A model generated the notes under the pieces. That model saw nothing but the letters and a program-made list of their open reading frames with translations, made no database searches and was not told the origin of the DNA. Both the position numbers and the translations under genes were made by a program. A DNA stretch of 64,000 nucleotides from Avibacterium sp. 20-132 (GTDB lineage: Bacteria; Pseudomonadota; Gammaproteobacteria; Enterobacterales; Pasteurellaceae), in the NCBI RefSeq assembly GCF_023611925.1, contig NZ_CP091456.1, positions 1,240,001 through 1,304,000 of the forward strand. Direction: 5' to 3'. Positions 22,390-31,818 of this stretch are shown here, in pieces. Position 1 is the first letter of the stretch. Every line of letters begins with the position of its first letter.

Positions 22390-22614
22390 CTATGATTTAA
22401 GAAATTCCATTTTATCTTTAATATCAATGGATTCGTGTAATTCCGACCAAACAATTACAGCCGTTCCTTGACGTATTTTGGTCAGCAAGTTTTGCGTTTT
22501 CTGTTGGAGGGAAAGCTCCTGTTCACCGTAATCTGTCCCTTCACGCAGAATGAAACTTTCTGCAATATTAATGAGTGTTTCTTCTTCTAAATCTTGCCAA
22601 GGAATAATCATCAT
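22390..22614 (-). CDS. yheU: YheU-family protein
   Basis: A 74-residue cytoplasmic protein of the YheU family. The signature IPWQDLEEETLINIAESF is followed by LREGTDYGEQELSLQQK, and the C-terminus keeps VIVWSELHESIDI. Function is unknown. It lies 18 bases after slmA and 22 bases before crp, the gene order seen in other Pasteurellaceae. Met1 or Met2 could be the start. Confidence 0.92.
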   Translation of the reverse strand: MMIIPWQDLEEETLINIAESFILREGTDYGEQELSLQQKTQNLLTKIRQGTAVIVWSELHESIDIKDKMEFLKS

Positions 22615-22632
22615 ATTACCTAAAAATTGTTA

Positions 22633-23316
22633 TTATGCAAAGTGTACCGCGATAAGTTTCCATTGTTGTTCAAAATTTTGACTAGAATGATGGCGAAAGT
22701 TAGAACGAACATAACGCATAAATTGTCCTTCACACAGATTAACAAGATAAGAGGCAATAATCCGTTCATCGAGATGAAACCCTTTTCCTTCACGTAATTT
22801 TCGCATTTGTAAAATATTCACAAATTGAAATTCTAAACGATCAAAAAATTGCGCAACGCGTGCTTGTAGGAGCGGATCTTCAAACATCAAGGCGTGTCCG
22901 GTAAGAACACGAGTAAGCCCGGGGTTTTTACGTGCAAAATCTAAAATCATTTGCATAATATCTCGCACACGGTTCATCGTGTTTGTTTCATTTTTGATTG
23001 AATGGTTGATACGGCTAAATAAATTACTTTCTAAATTATCAATCAAGGCTTCAAACATTTTGGTTTTACTTGGGAAATAGCGATAGAGTGCCGCCTCCGA
23101 AACACCGACTTCTTGGGCAAGGCGAGCCGTTGTCATCCGTTCCATTCCACGTTCGGAATGAAGCATATGGGTCAGCACGGTGAGGACTTGTAAACGGCGT
23201 TCTTTAACACTACGTTTATCACTTTTCGTTATTTTTTCTGTACGTTGTGTCGTGGTGTGCTTTTCTGTGATGGGCGCTGGCTCAATCCCCGCAATTTCTA
23301 ATTGTTCTTCTACCAT
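22633..23316 (-). CDS. slmA: Nucleoid occlusion factor SlmA
   Basis: A TetR-type DNA-binding protein that stops FtsZ ring assembly over the nucleoid. From the ATG at 23316 ([10 protein letters not shown]) it has 227 residues; the frame extends to 23382 but overlaps dut. The HTH is [20 protein letters not shown], followed by [18 protein letters not shown], characteristic of SlmA. The N-terminal ~45 residues are longer and more charged than in E. coli SlmA. It starts 8 bases after the dut stop. Confidence 0.93.
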   Translation of the reverse strand: MVEEQLEIAGIEPAPITEKHTTTQRTEKITKSDKRSVKERRLQVLTVLTHMLHSERGMERMTTARLAQEVGVSEAALYRYFPSKTKMFEALIDNLESNLFSRINHSIKNETNTMNRVRDIMQMILDFARKNPGLTRVLTGHALMFEDPLLQARVAQFFDRLEFQFVNILQMRKLREGKGFHLDERIIASYLVNLCEGQFMRYVRSNFRHHSSQNFEQQWKLIAVHFA

Positions 23317-23323
23317 ATTCCCT

Positions 23324-23779
23324 CTATTGCTTACCCGAATGCCCAAATCCGCCTTCACCACGTTCTGTTTGTTCAAAATCATTTACAACGTTAAATTCTG
23401 CCTGCACCACAGGAACGAACACAAGTTGTGCAATGCGATCCCCCACTTCCACCTTGAAAGGTTGATCACCACGGTTCCACATTGAAACCATTAAAGGGCC
23501 TTGATAATCAGAATCAATGAGACCAACTAAATTACCCAGTACAATACCGTGTTTATGCCCCAGTCCTGAACGAGGTAAAATGACGGCGGCAAGATTAGGA
23601 TCGGCGATATAAATAGACAGCCCTGTTGGGATGAGCTTCGTTTCACCCGGTTGGATTTCAAAACTTTCTTCCACCAACGCACGCAGATCTAAGCCGGCAG
23701 AACCGCTTGTGGCATAAGCTGGCAAGGGAAATTGCGTGCCAATTCGGCTATCTAAAACTTTTACATCAATCTTTTTCAT
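23324..23779 (-). CDS. dut: dUTP diphosphatase Dut
   Basis: Trimeric dUTPase, hydrolysing dUTP to dUMP and PPi to keep uracil out of DNA. All five motifs are present in 151 residues: [45 protein letters not shown] and [10 protein letters not shown] at the C-terminus. It lies 8 bases after coaBC. Confidence 0.98.
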   Translation of the reverse strand: MKKIDVKVLDSRIGTQFPLPAYATSGSAGLDLRALVEESFEIQPGETKLIPTGLSIYIADPNLAAVILPRSGLGHKHGIVLGNLVGLIDSDYQGPLMVSMWNRGDQPFKVEVGDRIAQLVFVPVVQAEFNVVNDFEQTERGEGGFGHSGKQ

Positions 23780-23787
23780 TTTTTTGT

Positions 23788-25011
23788 TTATTCCTTTCGT
23801 TCAAACTGAGCGTAAAATCGTTCCACAATATATTGAGTGAGTTGCCGTGCCAACTCTTTTTTACTGCTGTGTGGTAATTGTTGGTTGCCGTCACGCCAGA
23901 AAAGCTGAAGTTGGTTATCATCACCATTAAAGCCTTTTCCATCAGAAACATCATTGGCGCAGATCAGATCCAAATTTTTACGCACTAATTTATCCTGTGC
24001 ATATTGGGCAACATTTTGCGTTTCTGCGGCAAATCCTACCACAAAAGGACGGTTCTCAGTGAGTGCAGCCACAGCGGCAATAATATCAGGGTTTTTCACC
24101 AATTCTAAGGTGAGCATATCATTTCCAGCCGTTTTCTTTATTTTTTGATCGGCGATCTGGGCTACGCGGTAATCTGCTACGGCTGCACAGCCAATGAAAA
24201 TATCCACTTGTGGTGCAAGTGAAAGGGTAACATCCGCCATTTCTTGAGCAGAAATGACATCAATTCGTTCTACTTGCGCAGGCGTGGACAAATTGACAGG
24301 CCCTACAATTAATTTTACTTTTGCGCCTCGTTTGGCAAAGGCTTCGGCAATAGCAAAGCCCATTTTTCCTGAGCTGTGATTGCTAATATAACGCACGGGA
24401 TCAATGGCTTCACGCGTTGGGCCTGCGGTAATGGCAACCTTTAAGTGGCTGAGATCTTGTTTAGGGAGAAGCATCTCACAAAGTGCGGTGTAAATTTCGG
24501 CCGGTTCTGACATTCGCCCGAAGCCCACATCACCACAAGCTTGCTCACCGCTATTTGGCCCGACAGTGGCAATACCACGGGCTTTTAAATTGGTCAAATT
24601 TTGTTGTGTGATGGGTTGGCGGAACATTTGCTGATTCATTGCAGGCGCAAGCAAAATTGGCGCTGCGGTTGCAAGGCAAATGGTGGTGAGTAAATCATTT
24701 GCCATTCCTGCATTTAAGCGCGCCATAAAATCTGCACTAGCGGGTGCGATAACAATAAGGTCTGCCCATTTTGCCAGTTCAATATGCCCCATCGCTAACT
24801 CAGCTTGAGGATCTAATAGTGATTGAGCCACTGCATTGCCTGAAATTGCTTGTAATGTAAGTGGGGTAACAAATTCAGCCGCCGCTGCGGTAAGTACCAC
24901 GCGTACTTCTGCTTGGCTTTTGCGTAACAAGCGGATAAGTTCAATACTTTTATATGCGGCAATACCTCCCGTAATGCCGATAACGATACGTTTTCCTTGA
25001 AGATCTTGCAT
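23788..25011 (-). CDS. coaBC: Bifunctional phosphopantothenoylcysteine decarboxylase / phosphopantothenate-cysteine ligase CoaBC
   Basis: Two consecutive steps of coenzyme A synthesis in one 407-residue protein. The N-terminal flavoprotein decarboxylase (CoaC) has [33 protein letters not shown] and PAMNQQM. The C-terminal ligase (CoaB) has [20 protein letters not shown] and [11 protein letters not shown]. It heads the coaBC-dut-slmA-yheU-crp strand and diverges from radC. Confidence 0.97.
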   Translation of the reverse strand: MQDLQGKRIVIGITGGIAAYKSIELIRLLRKSQAEVRVVLTAAAAEFVTPLTLQAISGNAVAQSLLDPQAELAMGHIELAKWADLIVIAPASADFMARLNAGMANDLLTTICLATAAPILLAPAMNQQMFRQPITQQNLTNLKARGIATVGPNSGEQACGDVGFGRMSEPAEIYTALCEMLLPKQDLSHLKVAITAGPTREAIDPVRYISNHSSGKMGFAIAEAFAKRGAKVKLIVGPVNLSTPAQVERIDVISAQEMADVTLSLAPQVDIFIGCAAVADYRVAQIADQKIKKTAGNDMLTLELVKNPDIIAAVAALTENRPFVVGFAAETQNVAQYAQDKLVRKNLDLICANDVSDGKGFNGDDNQLQLFWRDGNQQLPHSSKKELARQLTQYIVERFYAQFERKE

Positions 25012-25184
25012 TAATTAGCGATCCTTAAATTAAAAGTGCGGTTAATTTTACTGTAATTTTCCTTAATACAAAATCCTATTTTTCGATCAGGATCGCAAAA
25101 GTGATGGAGAAACCTATCACAATGCGGTTGTTTATGCTAAAAGTAAGTATAAATTGATTTAAGAGAAAAGAGTACATCATTAAA

Positions 25185-25841
25185 ATGACCGCCTTAATGC
25201 CACGAGAAAAATTATTAGCATTTGGTGCAGAAGCCCTTGATGACAGCGAATTATTGGCAATTTTTCTACGTACAGGGATCAAGAATTGTTCAGTGATGGA
25301 ATTATCTCGCTTGGTTCTTGAACATTTTGGATCGTTAAGGCAATTAATCAGTGCGGATCAACACGCTTTTTGCAATGTCAAAGGGTTAGGTATCACGCAA
25401 TTTATCCAGCTTCAAGCCAGTACAGAGATGACAAAGCGTTATTTGTTACAAGAATTGGAAATGGCACAGGCATTTACCCGTCCTGAACTGGTGCGAATGT
25501 ATTTGCAAACGGAGCTAGAGCATAAAGAGCGGGAGGTTTTTTTGGTGCTTTTTCTAGATAATCAACATCGTTTAATTAAAAAAGAAGAAATGTTTTTAGG
25601 GACAATTAATAGTGCCGTTGTGTATCCTAGAGAAATTGTGAAAACAGCATTATTTTGCAATGCGGCAGCGATTATTTTAGCCCATAATCATCCCTCTGGA
25701 ATTGCAGAGCCGAGCCATTCTGATCGGTGCATTACTGAAAAGATCCAAAAAGTGGCAGAATTAGTGGAGATTCGGGTATTGGATCATTTTGTGATCGGTA
25801 AAGGTTGTTATGTTTCTTTTAGTGAAAAAGGCTGGTTATAG
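25185..25841 (+). CDS. radC: RadC-family JAB1/MPN protein
   Basis: 218 residues with an N-terminal helix-hairpin-helix region (MPREKLLAFGAEALDDSELL, VKGLGITQFIQL) and a C-terminal JAMM metal-binding motif AHNHPSGIAEPSHSD. The family was once linked to DNA repair, but its molecular activity remains unknown. Its position before rpmB-rpmG is conserved in related genomes. Confidence 0.95.
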   Translation: MTALMPREKLLAFGAEALDDSELLAIFLRTGIKNCSVMELSRLVLEHFGSLRQLISADQHAFCNVKGLGITQFIQLQASTEMTKRYLLQELEMAQAFTRPELVRMYLQTELEHKEREVFLVLFLDNQHRLIKKEEMFLGTINSAVVYPREIVKTALFCNAAAIILAHNHPSGIAEPSHSDRCITEKIQKVAELVEIRVLDHFVIGKGCYVSFSEKGWL

Positions 25842-25917
25842 CTGAAGTCTTGCCAGCGCAATGTAACAGAATTGCTGATTTTTTTGTCATTTATTGCGTT
25901 AATTAAGTGATTTAGGC

Positions 25918-25946
25918 TTGAGTATAGCGAATAAAGTGAGTATAAT
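25918..25946 (+). promoter_or_regulatory. Predicted rpmB-rpmG promoter
   Basis: TTGAGT (25918-25923), a 17-base spacer and a perfect TATAAT (25941-25946), giving a start near 25953 and a leader of about 115 bases before rpmB. Confidence 0.65.
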
Positions 25947-25952
25947 TTGCCA

Positions 25953-26067
25953 CCTTTAATATAGTATGCGGGTCGGTTACAGCGACCTGACGAGGTAGCT
26001 TGCAAACTTAGTTTGCAGTAATCCGAACCCTAAGCTCGAGCTTATATTTGATTTATTGGAGATTAAT
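25953..26067 (+). promoter_or_regulatory. Structured 5' leader of rpmB-rpmG
   Basis: Three consecutive hairpins can form before rpmB: GGTCG/CGACC (25971-25987), TGCAAAC/GTTTGCA with a 3-base loop (26001-26017), and the self-complementary TAAGCTCGAGCTTA (26031-26044). The ribosome site GGAG follows. It may be a ribosomal-protein autoregulatory leader, but I know of no named element that it matches, so this is inference from structure and position. Confidence 0.45.
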
Positions 26068-26304
26068 ATGTCTAGAGTCTGTCAAGTAACAGGCAAGCGT
26101 CCAGCAGTTGGTAACAACCGCTCACACGCAATGAATGCGACACGTCGTCGTTTTCTTCCTAACTTACACACTCACCGTTTCTGGGTTGAGTCTGAAAAAC
26201 GTTTCGTAACTTTACGCTTAACAGCAAAAGGTATGCGTATTATTGATAAAAAAGGCATTGATGCAGTGTTAGCTGAAATCCGTGCTCGTGGCGAGAAAAT
26301 CTAA
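26068..26304 (+). CDS. rpmB: 50S ribosomal protein L28
   Basis: A 78-residue basic ribosomal protein beginning [40 protein letters not shown] is the family signature. The ATG at 26068 has GGAGATTAAT upstream; the longer frame from 26056 is not used. It is followed after 11 bases by rpmG, the normal pairing. Confidence 0.98.
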   Translation: MSRVCQVTGKRPAVGNNRSHAMNATRRRFLPNLHTHRFWVESEKRFVTLRLTAKGMRIIDKKGIDAVLAEIRARGEKI

Positions 26305-26315
26305 GGAGCTAAAAA

Positions 26316-26486
26316 ATGGCAGCTAAAGGTGCTCGTGAAAAAATCCGTTTAGTTTCAACAGCTGAAACCGGTCATTTCTACACAACAACCAAAAATAAAC
26401 GTAATATGCCAGAAAAAATGGAGATCAAAAAATTTGATCCTGTTGTGCGTAAACACGTTATTTATAAAGAAGCAAAAATCAAATAA
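26316..26486 (+). CDS. rpmG: 50S ribosomal protein L33
   Basis: A 56-residue protein starting [20 protein letters not shown] and continuing [20 protein letters not shown], a clear L33. An AAGGAG ribosome site lies 8 bases before the ATG. It is followed by a strong terminator. Confidence 0.97.
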   Translation: MAAKGAREKIRLVSTAETGHFYTTTKNKRNMPEKMEIKKFDPVVRKHVIYKEAKIK

Positions 26487-26505
26487 TTTGATTTTGATGA
26501 ATTAG

Positions 26506-26532
26506 AAAAACCCGACTTGTTCGGGTTTTTTT
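26506..26532 (+). terminator. rpmB-rpmG terminator
   Basis: AAAAACCCGA pairs with TCGGGTTTTT around a CTTGT loop, followed by further T residues. Confidence 0.92.
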
Positions 26533-26634
26533 CTATCTGCGTTTCTTGGATTTTTATTGATTGCCTCTATTTATCTACCTAGTGAATTATAGCGATTTCC
26601 ATTAGAAACAATATAGCATTCGTAAGGAGGAAAA

Positions 26635-27507
26635 ATGCCTGAATTACCCGAAGTTGAAACGACCAAAAATGGCATTTCACCTTATTTGACAGGGTTTACC
26701 ATTGAAAAAATTGTCGTGCGTAACCCTAGATTACGCTGGGAAGTGAGTCCGCAATTGAGTGAGTTTAAGCAAGTAAAAGTGAGCCACCTTTCTCGTCGCG
26801 CAAAATATTTAATCATTCATACTGAAAAAGGGGCAATCATTGGGCATTTAGGAATGTCAGGCTCTTTGCGTGTTGTGCCACAAGATAGCCCCATTGATAA
26901 ACACGATCATTTAGATATTGTGATGAATAATGGCAAAGTTTTGCGTTATAACGATCCTCGCCGTTTTGGTGCGTGGCTATATACGGATAATTTGGCGGAT
27001 TTCCACCTTTTTGCGAAACTTGGCCCTGAACCCCTGTCGGAAGAATTTACCGGGGAATATCTGTTTAAAAAATCTCGCAAAAAACAGACCGCACTTAAAA
27101 CTTTCTTAATGGACAATGCCGTAGTCGTTGGTGTAGGTAACATTTATGCGAATGAAACCTTATTTTTATGCGGATTACATCCGCTAAAATTAGCCAAAAA
27201 TTTGACTAAAGCGCAATGTGAATTGTTGGTTCAAACCATTAAACAAGTGCTTGCCAGCGCGATTCAACAAGGTGGCACAACCTTAAAAGATTTTTTACAA
27301 CCTGATGGTCGCCCAGGGTATTTTGCTCAAGCATTGCGAGTTTATGGCAATAAAGACAAGCCTTGTCCAAAGTGCGGTACAAAAATTGAAAGTTTAGTCA
27401 TCGGACAACGTAATAGTTTTTTCTGCCCAAAATGTCAGAAAAAAGCGGAAAATAGGAAAAAATGCACTCGTATAAAATCAATTAAACAAACGAAGGAAGG
27501 CAAGTAA
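26635..27507 (+). CDS. mutM: Formamidopyrimidine-DNA glycosylase MutM (Fpg)
   Basis: Base-excision repair glycosylase/AP lyase for 8-oxoguanine. PELPEVETT supplies the catalytic N-terminal proline and Glu; [10 protein letters not shown] and DPRRFGAW are conserved. The C-terminal zinc finger is [20 protein letters not shown] then CPKC. At 290 residues it is about 20 longer than E. coli MutM: a basic tail rich in Lys and Arg follows the finger. AAGGAGG precedes the ATG. The stop codon lies in the loop of a bidirectional terminator. Confidence 0.97.
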   Translation: MPELPEVETTKNGISPYLTGFTIEKIVVRNPRLRWEVSPQLSEFKQVKVSHLSRRAKYLIIHTEKGAIIGHLGMSGSLRVVPQDSPIDKHDHLDIVMNNGKVLRYNDPRRFGAWLYTDNLADFHLFAKLGPEPLSEEFTGEYLFKKSRKKQTALKTFLMDNAVVVGVGNIYANETLFLCGLHPLKLAKNLTKAQCELLVQTIKQVLASAIQQGGTTLKDFLQPDGRPGYFAQALRVYGNKDKPCPKCGTKIESLVIGQRNSFFCPKCQKKAENRKKCTRIKSIKQTKEGK

Positions 27508-27520
27508 GCCTTCCTTTTTC
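27493..27520. terminator. Bidirectional terminator overlapping the mutM stop
   Basis: AAGGAAGGC (27493-27501) pairs perfectly with GCCTTCCTT (27508-27516), then TTTC. The mutM stop codon (27505-27507) falls in the loop. It also serves convergent folA. Confidence 0.85.
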
Positions 27521-27521
27521 A

Positions 27522-28019
27522 TTAGGAACGCGAATGGTTAATCCGTTGTAAAATCAAAAATCGGCAATCATAGGGATTATTTTCATCGGCGGGATGATAT
27601 TGTTCAAATTCAATTTGCCAGTCAGCCCAATTAATTTGTGGGAAAAATGTATCCCCATCAATTTCTGCTTGAATCTCAGTAAGATAGAGTTTATCTGCGT
27701 GGGGAAGGTATTGTTTAAATAACTCGCCACCACCAATCAGCATTATCTCAGGAAACTCGTTCACAAAATCCAGCGCACTTGTAAAATCACTTTTCCAAAT
27801 GACGCCATCGTACACAAAAGGAGAGCGAGAAAGCACAATATTGGTGCGTTTTGGCAATGGGCGACCGATACTTTCAAAGGTTTTCCGCCCCATAATCACG
27901 GGTTTGCCTTGCGTGTTTTGGCGGAACCACGCCAAATCGGCAGGCAAGTGCCACGGCATTTGGTTATTTTTACCAATCACATTATTTTTCGTCATTGCCA
28001 CAATTAAACTGAGGGTCAT
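27522..28019 (-). CDS. folA: Dihydrofolate reductase FolA
   Basis: NADPH-dependent reduction of dihydrofolate, the target of trimethoprim. 165 residues with MTLSLIVAMTKNNVIGKNNQ, MPWHLPADLAWFRQNTQGKP (active-site acidic residue in LPADLAWF), MGRKTFESIGRPLP and IMLIGGGELF. It converges with mutM. The gene upstream on the same strand is the ThrE-type exporter pair, 32 bases away. Confidence 0.97.
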   Translation of the reverse strand: MTLSLIVAMTKNNVIGKNNQMPWHLPADLAWFRQNTQGKPVIMGRKTFESIGRPLPKRTNIVLSRSPFVYDGVIWKSDFTSALDFVNEFPEIMLIGGGELFKQYLPHADKLYLTEIQAEIDGDTFFPQINWADWQIEFEQYHPADENNPYDCRFLILQRINHSRS

Positions 28020-28051
28020 TTGCTTTCCTTTTGATTACCTTGCTTTGGCTA

Positions 28052-28516
28052 TTATATTACAGGTTTTTGTCGATAGAACAATAAGCCCGGCAATGCCAAA
28101 CCAAAAACTAATGCCCCTAGAATAAATCCCGTTTTAATAAAATAATCAATCATTTGTGCAAATAACACATCAGAAAAACCATAATGGTGAATTTGCACAA
28201 TCGCGATCATCGCTTTATAGGCATAAACGCCGGGAATCATCGGGATAATTGCCGCAACTGTAAATACTTTAGGATGGGCAAGATAGCGATGCGATAAATG
28301 CACGCCAATAAAACCAATTAAACTGGCTCCAGCAAAGGTCGCAAATACTAACGGCACATCAAAATGTACCAATAAGGTACGCAAGCCGTGTCCTAATGCG
28401 CCTAAAATTGCACAATATTTCAATGCCTTAGGGGGAACATTAAAGACTAAGGCAAAGCCCACCGCAGGAATAGCGGCGAAAAACATATCATCTAATAAAT
28501 TCAGCAACAAGGTCAT
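28052..28516 (-). CDS. ThrE-family exporter, small subunit (YjjB-like)
   Basis: A 154-residue membrane protein from the ATG at 28516, with four or five hydrophobic segments. It matches the second half of ThrE-type threonine/serine exporters (YjjB): LDDMFFAAIPAVGFALVFNV and TVAAIIPMIPGVYAYKAMIA. Its start overlaps the stop of the larger partner (ATGA), so the two are translationally coupled and probably form one transporter. The longer frame to 28609 lies within the partner gene. Confidence 0.87.
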   Translation of the reverse strand: MTLLLNLLDDMFFAAIPAVGFALVFNVPPKALKYCAILGALGHGLRTLLVHFDVPLVFATFAGASLIGFIGVHLSHRYLAHPKVFTVAAIIPMIPGVYAYKAMIAIVQIHHYGFSDVLFAQMIDYFIKTGFILGALVFGLALPGLLFYRQKPVI

Positions 28517-29301
28517 TTCAATTCTCCCCAATAGGGAATATTTAACAGTGCAAGGGCAAAGACAATACCTAAGCAAGCACCAAAGGTGAGAATGGTGGCA
28601 ATGGTCCAACGCCCTAAGCCCATTCCAACGTGGCCTTTGAGAATATCCGCGAGGGAATTAATCAATGGAAAACCCGGCACAAGTAAAAGCACGCTCGAAG
28701 CAAGGGCAATTTGCGGATCATTGCCTAATTGATATTTCAACGCCATTCCTGAAATAATTGAGGCGATAAAGGCGGTAATTGAAAAGACAATGATCGGATT
28801 ATAATGGCGATGAGCAAGGGATTGACGAATAAACATTGCAATTGCAGCAGCAACAAATGTTATCATCGCAATCCTACTATCGCCCCCAGATAAATGGGCA
28901 AAACAAGCGCAAGATAACCCAATCATTAGCACCACAAGAGAGCGGTTATATTTAAACGGTTTAATTTGCTCAAGGCGCTTTTTTACTTGGTGCAAATCAT
29001 AAATACGATGCTCCGCCGTAATCACTACGCGTTGCACTTCCGTAACAATATGCATATTAATGCCTTGATCCACATTCTTGCGTGCAGTGGTAATGCAATG
29101 ATTATGATATAGCGTGGTAATAATCACCGCATTCGGCGTTAAGGCACATTCAACACTATCCATTCCTAAAGCTCGCCCTAATCTATGCGACATTTGTACC
29201 ACAACCGCACTTTCTGCACCGTGTTGAAGTAGCATTAATGCCACTTTTATACATAATCGTGTTACTTCACGTTGGCGTTCAATATGATTTTGTTCTGACA
29301 T
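28513..29301 (-). CDS. ThrE-family exporter, large subunit (YjjP-like)
   Basis: A 262-residue protein: a cytoplasmic N-terminal domain of about 115 residues (ALGMDSVECALTPNAVIITT), then about five hydrophobic segments with VLLLVPGFPLINSLADILKG. This is the first half of the split ThrE-type family (YjjP). In E. coli the YjjPB pair is implicated in succinate export, while other ThrE proteins export threonine or serine, so the substrate is open. Confidence 0.88.
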   Translation of the reverse strand: MSEQNHIERQREVTRLCIKVALMLLQHGAESAVVVQMSHRLGRALGMDSVECALTPNAVIITTLYHNHCITTARKNVDQGINMHIVTEVQRVVITAEHRIYDLHQVKKRLEQIKPFKYNRSLVVLMIGLSCACFAHLSGGDSRIAMITFVAAAIAMFIRQSLAHRHYNPIIVFSITAFIASIISGMALKYQLGNDPQIALASSVLLLVPGFPLINSLADILKGHVGMGLGRWTIATILTFGACLGIVFALALLNIPYWGELK

Positions 29302-29459
29302 TTCAATTGCGCTGGGTTGATTAAAAAATGATGCTATTATACCCTGTTTTGAGTAATAAAAATTGTTTTAAATCATACAAAGTGCGGTGAAAATTTAATG
29401 AAATTTTTCGCATTTAATGATAGGGTTTTGCGCATTCAACAGTAACAGGAAACTCCCTT

Positions 29460-30563
29460 ATGGAACAAAAGAAAACCATTGTCGTGAAGTTTGGCACAAG
29501 TACCTTAACACAAGGCACGACCAAACTTCATCGCCCACATATGATGGAAATTGTACGACAAATCACCCAACTACACCAAGCAGGCTTTCACATTATCATT
29601 GTTACCTCTGGCGCAATGGCGGCAGGACGAGATTATCTCAACCACCCGCAACTTCCGCCTACCATTGCCTCAAAACAATTATTAGCCGCCGTGGGGCAAA
29701 GCCAGCTTATTCAAACGTGGGAACAGCTTTTTTCTATTTATGATATTCATATTGGGCAAATTTTGCTTAGTCGTGCCGATATTGAAGATCGCGAGCGTTT
29801 TCTCAATGCACGAGACACCCTTAACGCCTTGTTAGATAACGGCATTATTCCCGTGATTAATGAAAATGATGCAGTAGCCACTGCCGAGATTAAAGTTGGT
29901 GATAACGATAATTTATCGGCGCTTGTGGCGATTTTGGCACAAGCCGAACAACTTTATTTGCTCACCGATCAGCAAGGCTTATTTGATAGCGATCCAAGAA
30001 ACAATCCGCAAGCGAAATTGCTTTCAGTGGTGGAAAAAATCACCGATGCGATTCGCCAAATCGCAGGCGGAAGTGGCACAAATCTTGGTACAGGCGGAAT
30101 GTCCACAAAAGTGATCGCCGCAGATGTTGCCACCCGTTCAGGCGTGGAAACCATTATCGCACCGGGTAATCGCCCAAATGTAATTGTGGATCTGGCTTAC
30201 GGCGAAAATATCGGCACCAAATTTACCGTGCAAACAGATCGCCTTGAAAGCCGTAAACAATGGCTTTTTGCCGCGCCATCAGCAGGCACGATTATCATTG
30301 ATGAAGGTGCAACAAGTGCGGTGCTAATTCAGCATAAATCCTTACTTCCAGCAGGCATTGCACAAATCGAAGGGCGTTTTTCTCGTGGCGAAGTGGTGAA
30401 AATCCAACAGTCTAACGGCAACGTTATCGCCCTTGGAATTCCTCGCTACAACAGCGATGCGTTAAATTTAATTAAAGGCAAAAAATCACAAGAGATTCCA
30501 CACATTTTGGGCTATGAATACGGCGCTGTCGCGGTACATCGTGATGATATGGTGGTGTTGTAG
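29460..30563 (+). CDS. proB: Glutamate 5-kinase ProB
   Basis: First step of proline synthesis. 367 residues: an amino-acid kinase domain ([60 protein letters not shown]) and a C-terminal PUA domain (about 275-360). AACAGGAAACTCCCTT precedes the ATG. It is monocistronic here; proA is not in the window. Confidence 0.97.
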   Translation: MEQKKTIVVKFGTSTLTQGTTKLHRPHMMEIVRQITQLHQAGFHIIIVTSGAMAAGRDYLNHPQLPPTIASKQLLAAVGQSQLIQTWEQLFSIYDIHIGQILLSRADIEDRERFLNARDTLNALLDNGIIPVINENDAVATAEIKVGDNDNLSALVAILAQAEQLYLLTDQQGLFDSDPRNNPQAKLLSVVEKITDAIRQIAGGSGTNLGTGGMSTKVIAADVATRSGVETIIAPGNRPNVIVDLAYGENIGTKFTVQTDRLESRKQWLFAAPSAGTIIIDEGATSAVLIQHKSLLPAGIAQIEGRFSRGEVVKIQQSNGNVIALGIPRYNSDALNLIKGKKSQEIPHILGYEYGAVAVHRDDMVVL

Positions 30564-30578
30564 AGATATTTTGGAAAA

Positions 30579-30615
30579 AACTACCGCACTTAGAAAAGAG
30601 CGGTAGTGTTATCAC
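30579..30615 (+). terminator. Possible proB terminator
   Basis: ACTACCGC pairs with GCGGTAGT around an uptake-signal-containing loop. T residues follow only after about 10 bases, so the termination signal is weaker than the others. Confidence 0.5.
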
Positions 30616-30620
30616 GTTTT

Positions 30621-30764
30621 TTATTCTAAGGCATTTTCCCAAAAGCTATCTTGATGCCAATTCTCAGGCATTCCCATACTAAACAAAGCGGGTTGAGGGT
30701 ATTTATCTATTAGTCCCTTTAATCGTTTTGCCCAACTGGATCTAAGGTTTACGAATATAGTATT
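30621..30764 (-). pseudogene. C-terminal relic of an Abi-family (Abi_2) abortive-infection-like gene
   Basis: On the minus strand an open frame of 47 codons without a start ends at 30621. It contains SWAKRLKGLIDKYPQPALFS and MGMPENWHQDSFW. The WxxRLKxLxxxYP...MGxPxNW...W pattern is what I recognise from the C-terminus of Abi_2/AbiD-type proteins. A stop codon lies just upstream at 30765, and no N-terminal part is visible. It occupies the 226-base gap between proB and galM. The assignment rests on a short segment. Confidence 0.55.
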
Positions 30765-30789
30765 TCAGGAACGGTTAATCTCCCTCTAC

Positions 30790-31818
30790 TTAGTTTTTAA
30801 TCTTAAATTGATACTCAATCCACTGCCGATAAGGCTGATTTTTCTTGCTTATCCCACCGTATTTTTGCCACTCTGGATGATTAGGGGTATCAGGCAAACA
30901 TTCTGGCTCAAGGGCGATACCTTGATAATCTTGGTAAGTTCCCCCTAAACGATTTGGCGTGCCAGCCAGATAATTTCCTGTGTAGATTTGTAACGCTGGC
31001 TGCGAGGTGGAAACGCTAAGGGAAATTTGGCGATTACTAGAATGCAATATGGCACAAGGCTGTATGCCATTGAGTAAAAAGGCGTGATCGTAGCCTTTAG
31101 TAAGTTGTTGTTCTTGCTGTAAAAAATCTTGAGCAATCATTTTTGCTTGGCGAAAATCAAAACTTGTACCTTGCACCGCTTTGAGAGGGGCATTCGGAAT
31201 ACCTTGTTGATCAACCGGTAAGAATTGCTCACTATTAAGTTGCAACCAATGTTGGCGTACATCTGCGCCAGCGCTGGCATCATCTAAATTAAAATACGCG
31301 TGGTTGGTTAAATTAAGTGGTGTATCTTGATCACAAATGCCCTCAAATTCAATACGTACTTGATTTTTTTCAGTTAAACGATAAGTCACCTTCACCTGTA
31401 AATTACCGACAAAGCCCTGATCGCCATCAGCAGAAAAAAGAGAAAATTGAACAAAATTATCACCGCACTTTTCCACTTGCCAGCGACCTTTGTCAAACCC
31501 TTTACCGCCGTGAAGTTGATGTTTGCCTTGATTAGCATCGAGATAAATCGTTTTACCATTTAAGCGAAAGCGACTATTGGCGATGCGATTAGCATAACGC
31601 CCCACCGTGCCCCCTAAATAGGCTTGCTGTGTGAGATAATCCTGTATATGGCAACCTAGCAGTACTTCTTGTAATTGATTATTCACGGGGATTTTACAAG
31701 AAAGCCACGTCGCCCCCCAATCCATTAATTGAATGCACATTCCTTGTTGATTGGTTAGCGTAAATAGCTTAAAGGGCTTGCCATCTGGCGCAAGCCCGGT
31801 GTGCGATTGTCTTAACAT
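30790..31818 (-). CDS. galM: Aldose 1-epimerase (mutarotase) GalM
   Basis: Interconverts alpha and beta anomers of galactose for the Leloir pathway. From the ATG at 31818 ([10 protein letters not shown]), which has AAGGGG seven bases upstream, it has 342 residues; the frame is open to 31845. [12 protein letters not shown] and GHxxGF-like [14 protein letters not shown] contain substrate-binding residues, LTNHAYFNL holds the catalytic His, and [15 protein letters not shown] holds the catalytic Glu. Its start overlaps the galK stop by 7 bases. Confidence 0.96.
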   Translation of the reverse strand: MLRQSHTGLAPDGKPFKLFTLTNQQGMCIQLMDWGATWLSCKIPVNNQLQEVLLGCHIQDYLTQQAYLGGTVGRYANRIANSRFRLNGKTIYLDANQGKHQLHGGKGFDKGRWQVEKCGDNFVQFSLFSADGDQGFVGNLQVKVTYRLTEKNQVRIEFEGICDQDTPLNLTNHAYFNLDDASAGADVRQHWLQLNSEQFLPVDQQGIPNAPLKAVQGTSFDFRQAKMIAQDFLQQEQQLTKGYDHAFLLNGIQPCAILHSSNRQISLSVSTSQPALQIYTGNYLAGTPNRLGGTYQDYQGIALEPECLPDTPNHPEWQKYGGISKKNQPYRQWIEYQFKIKN

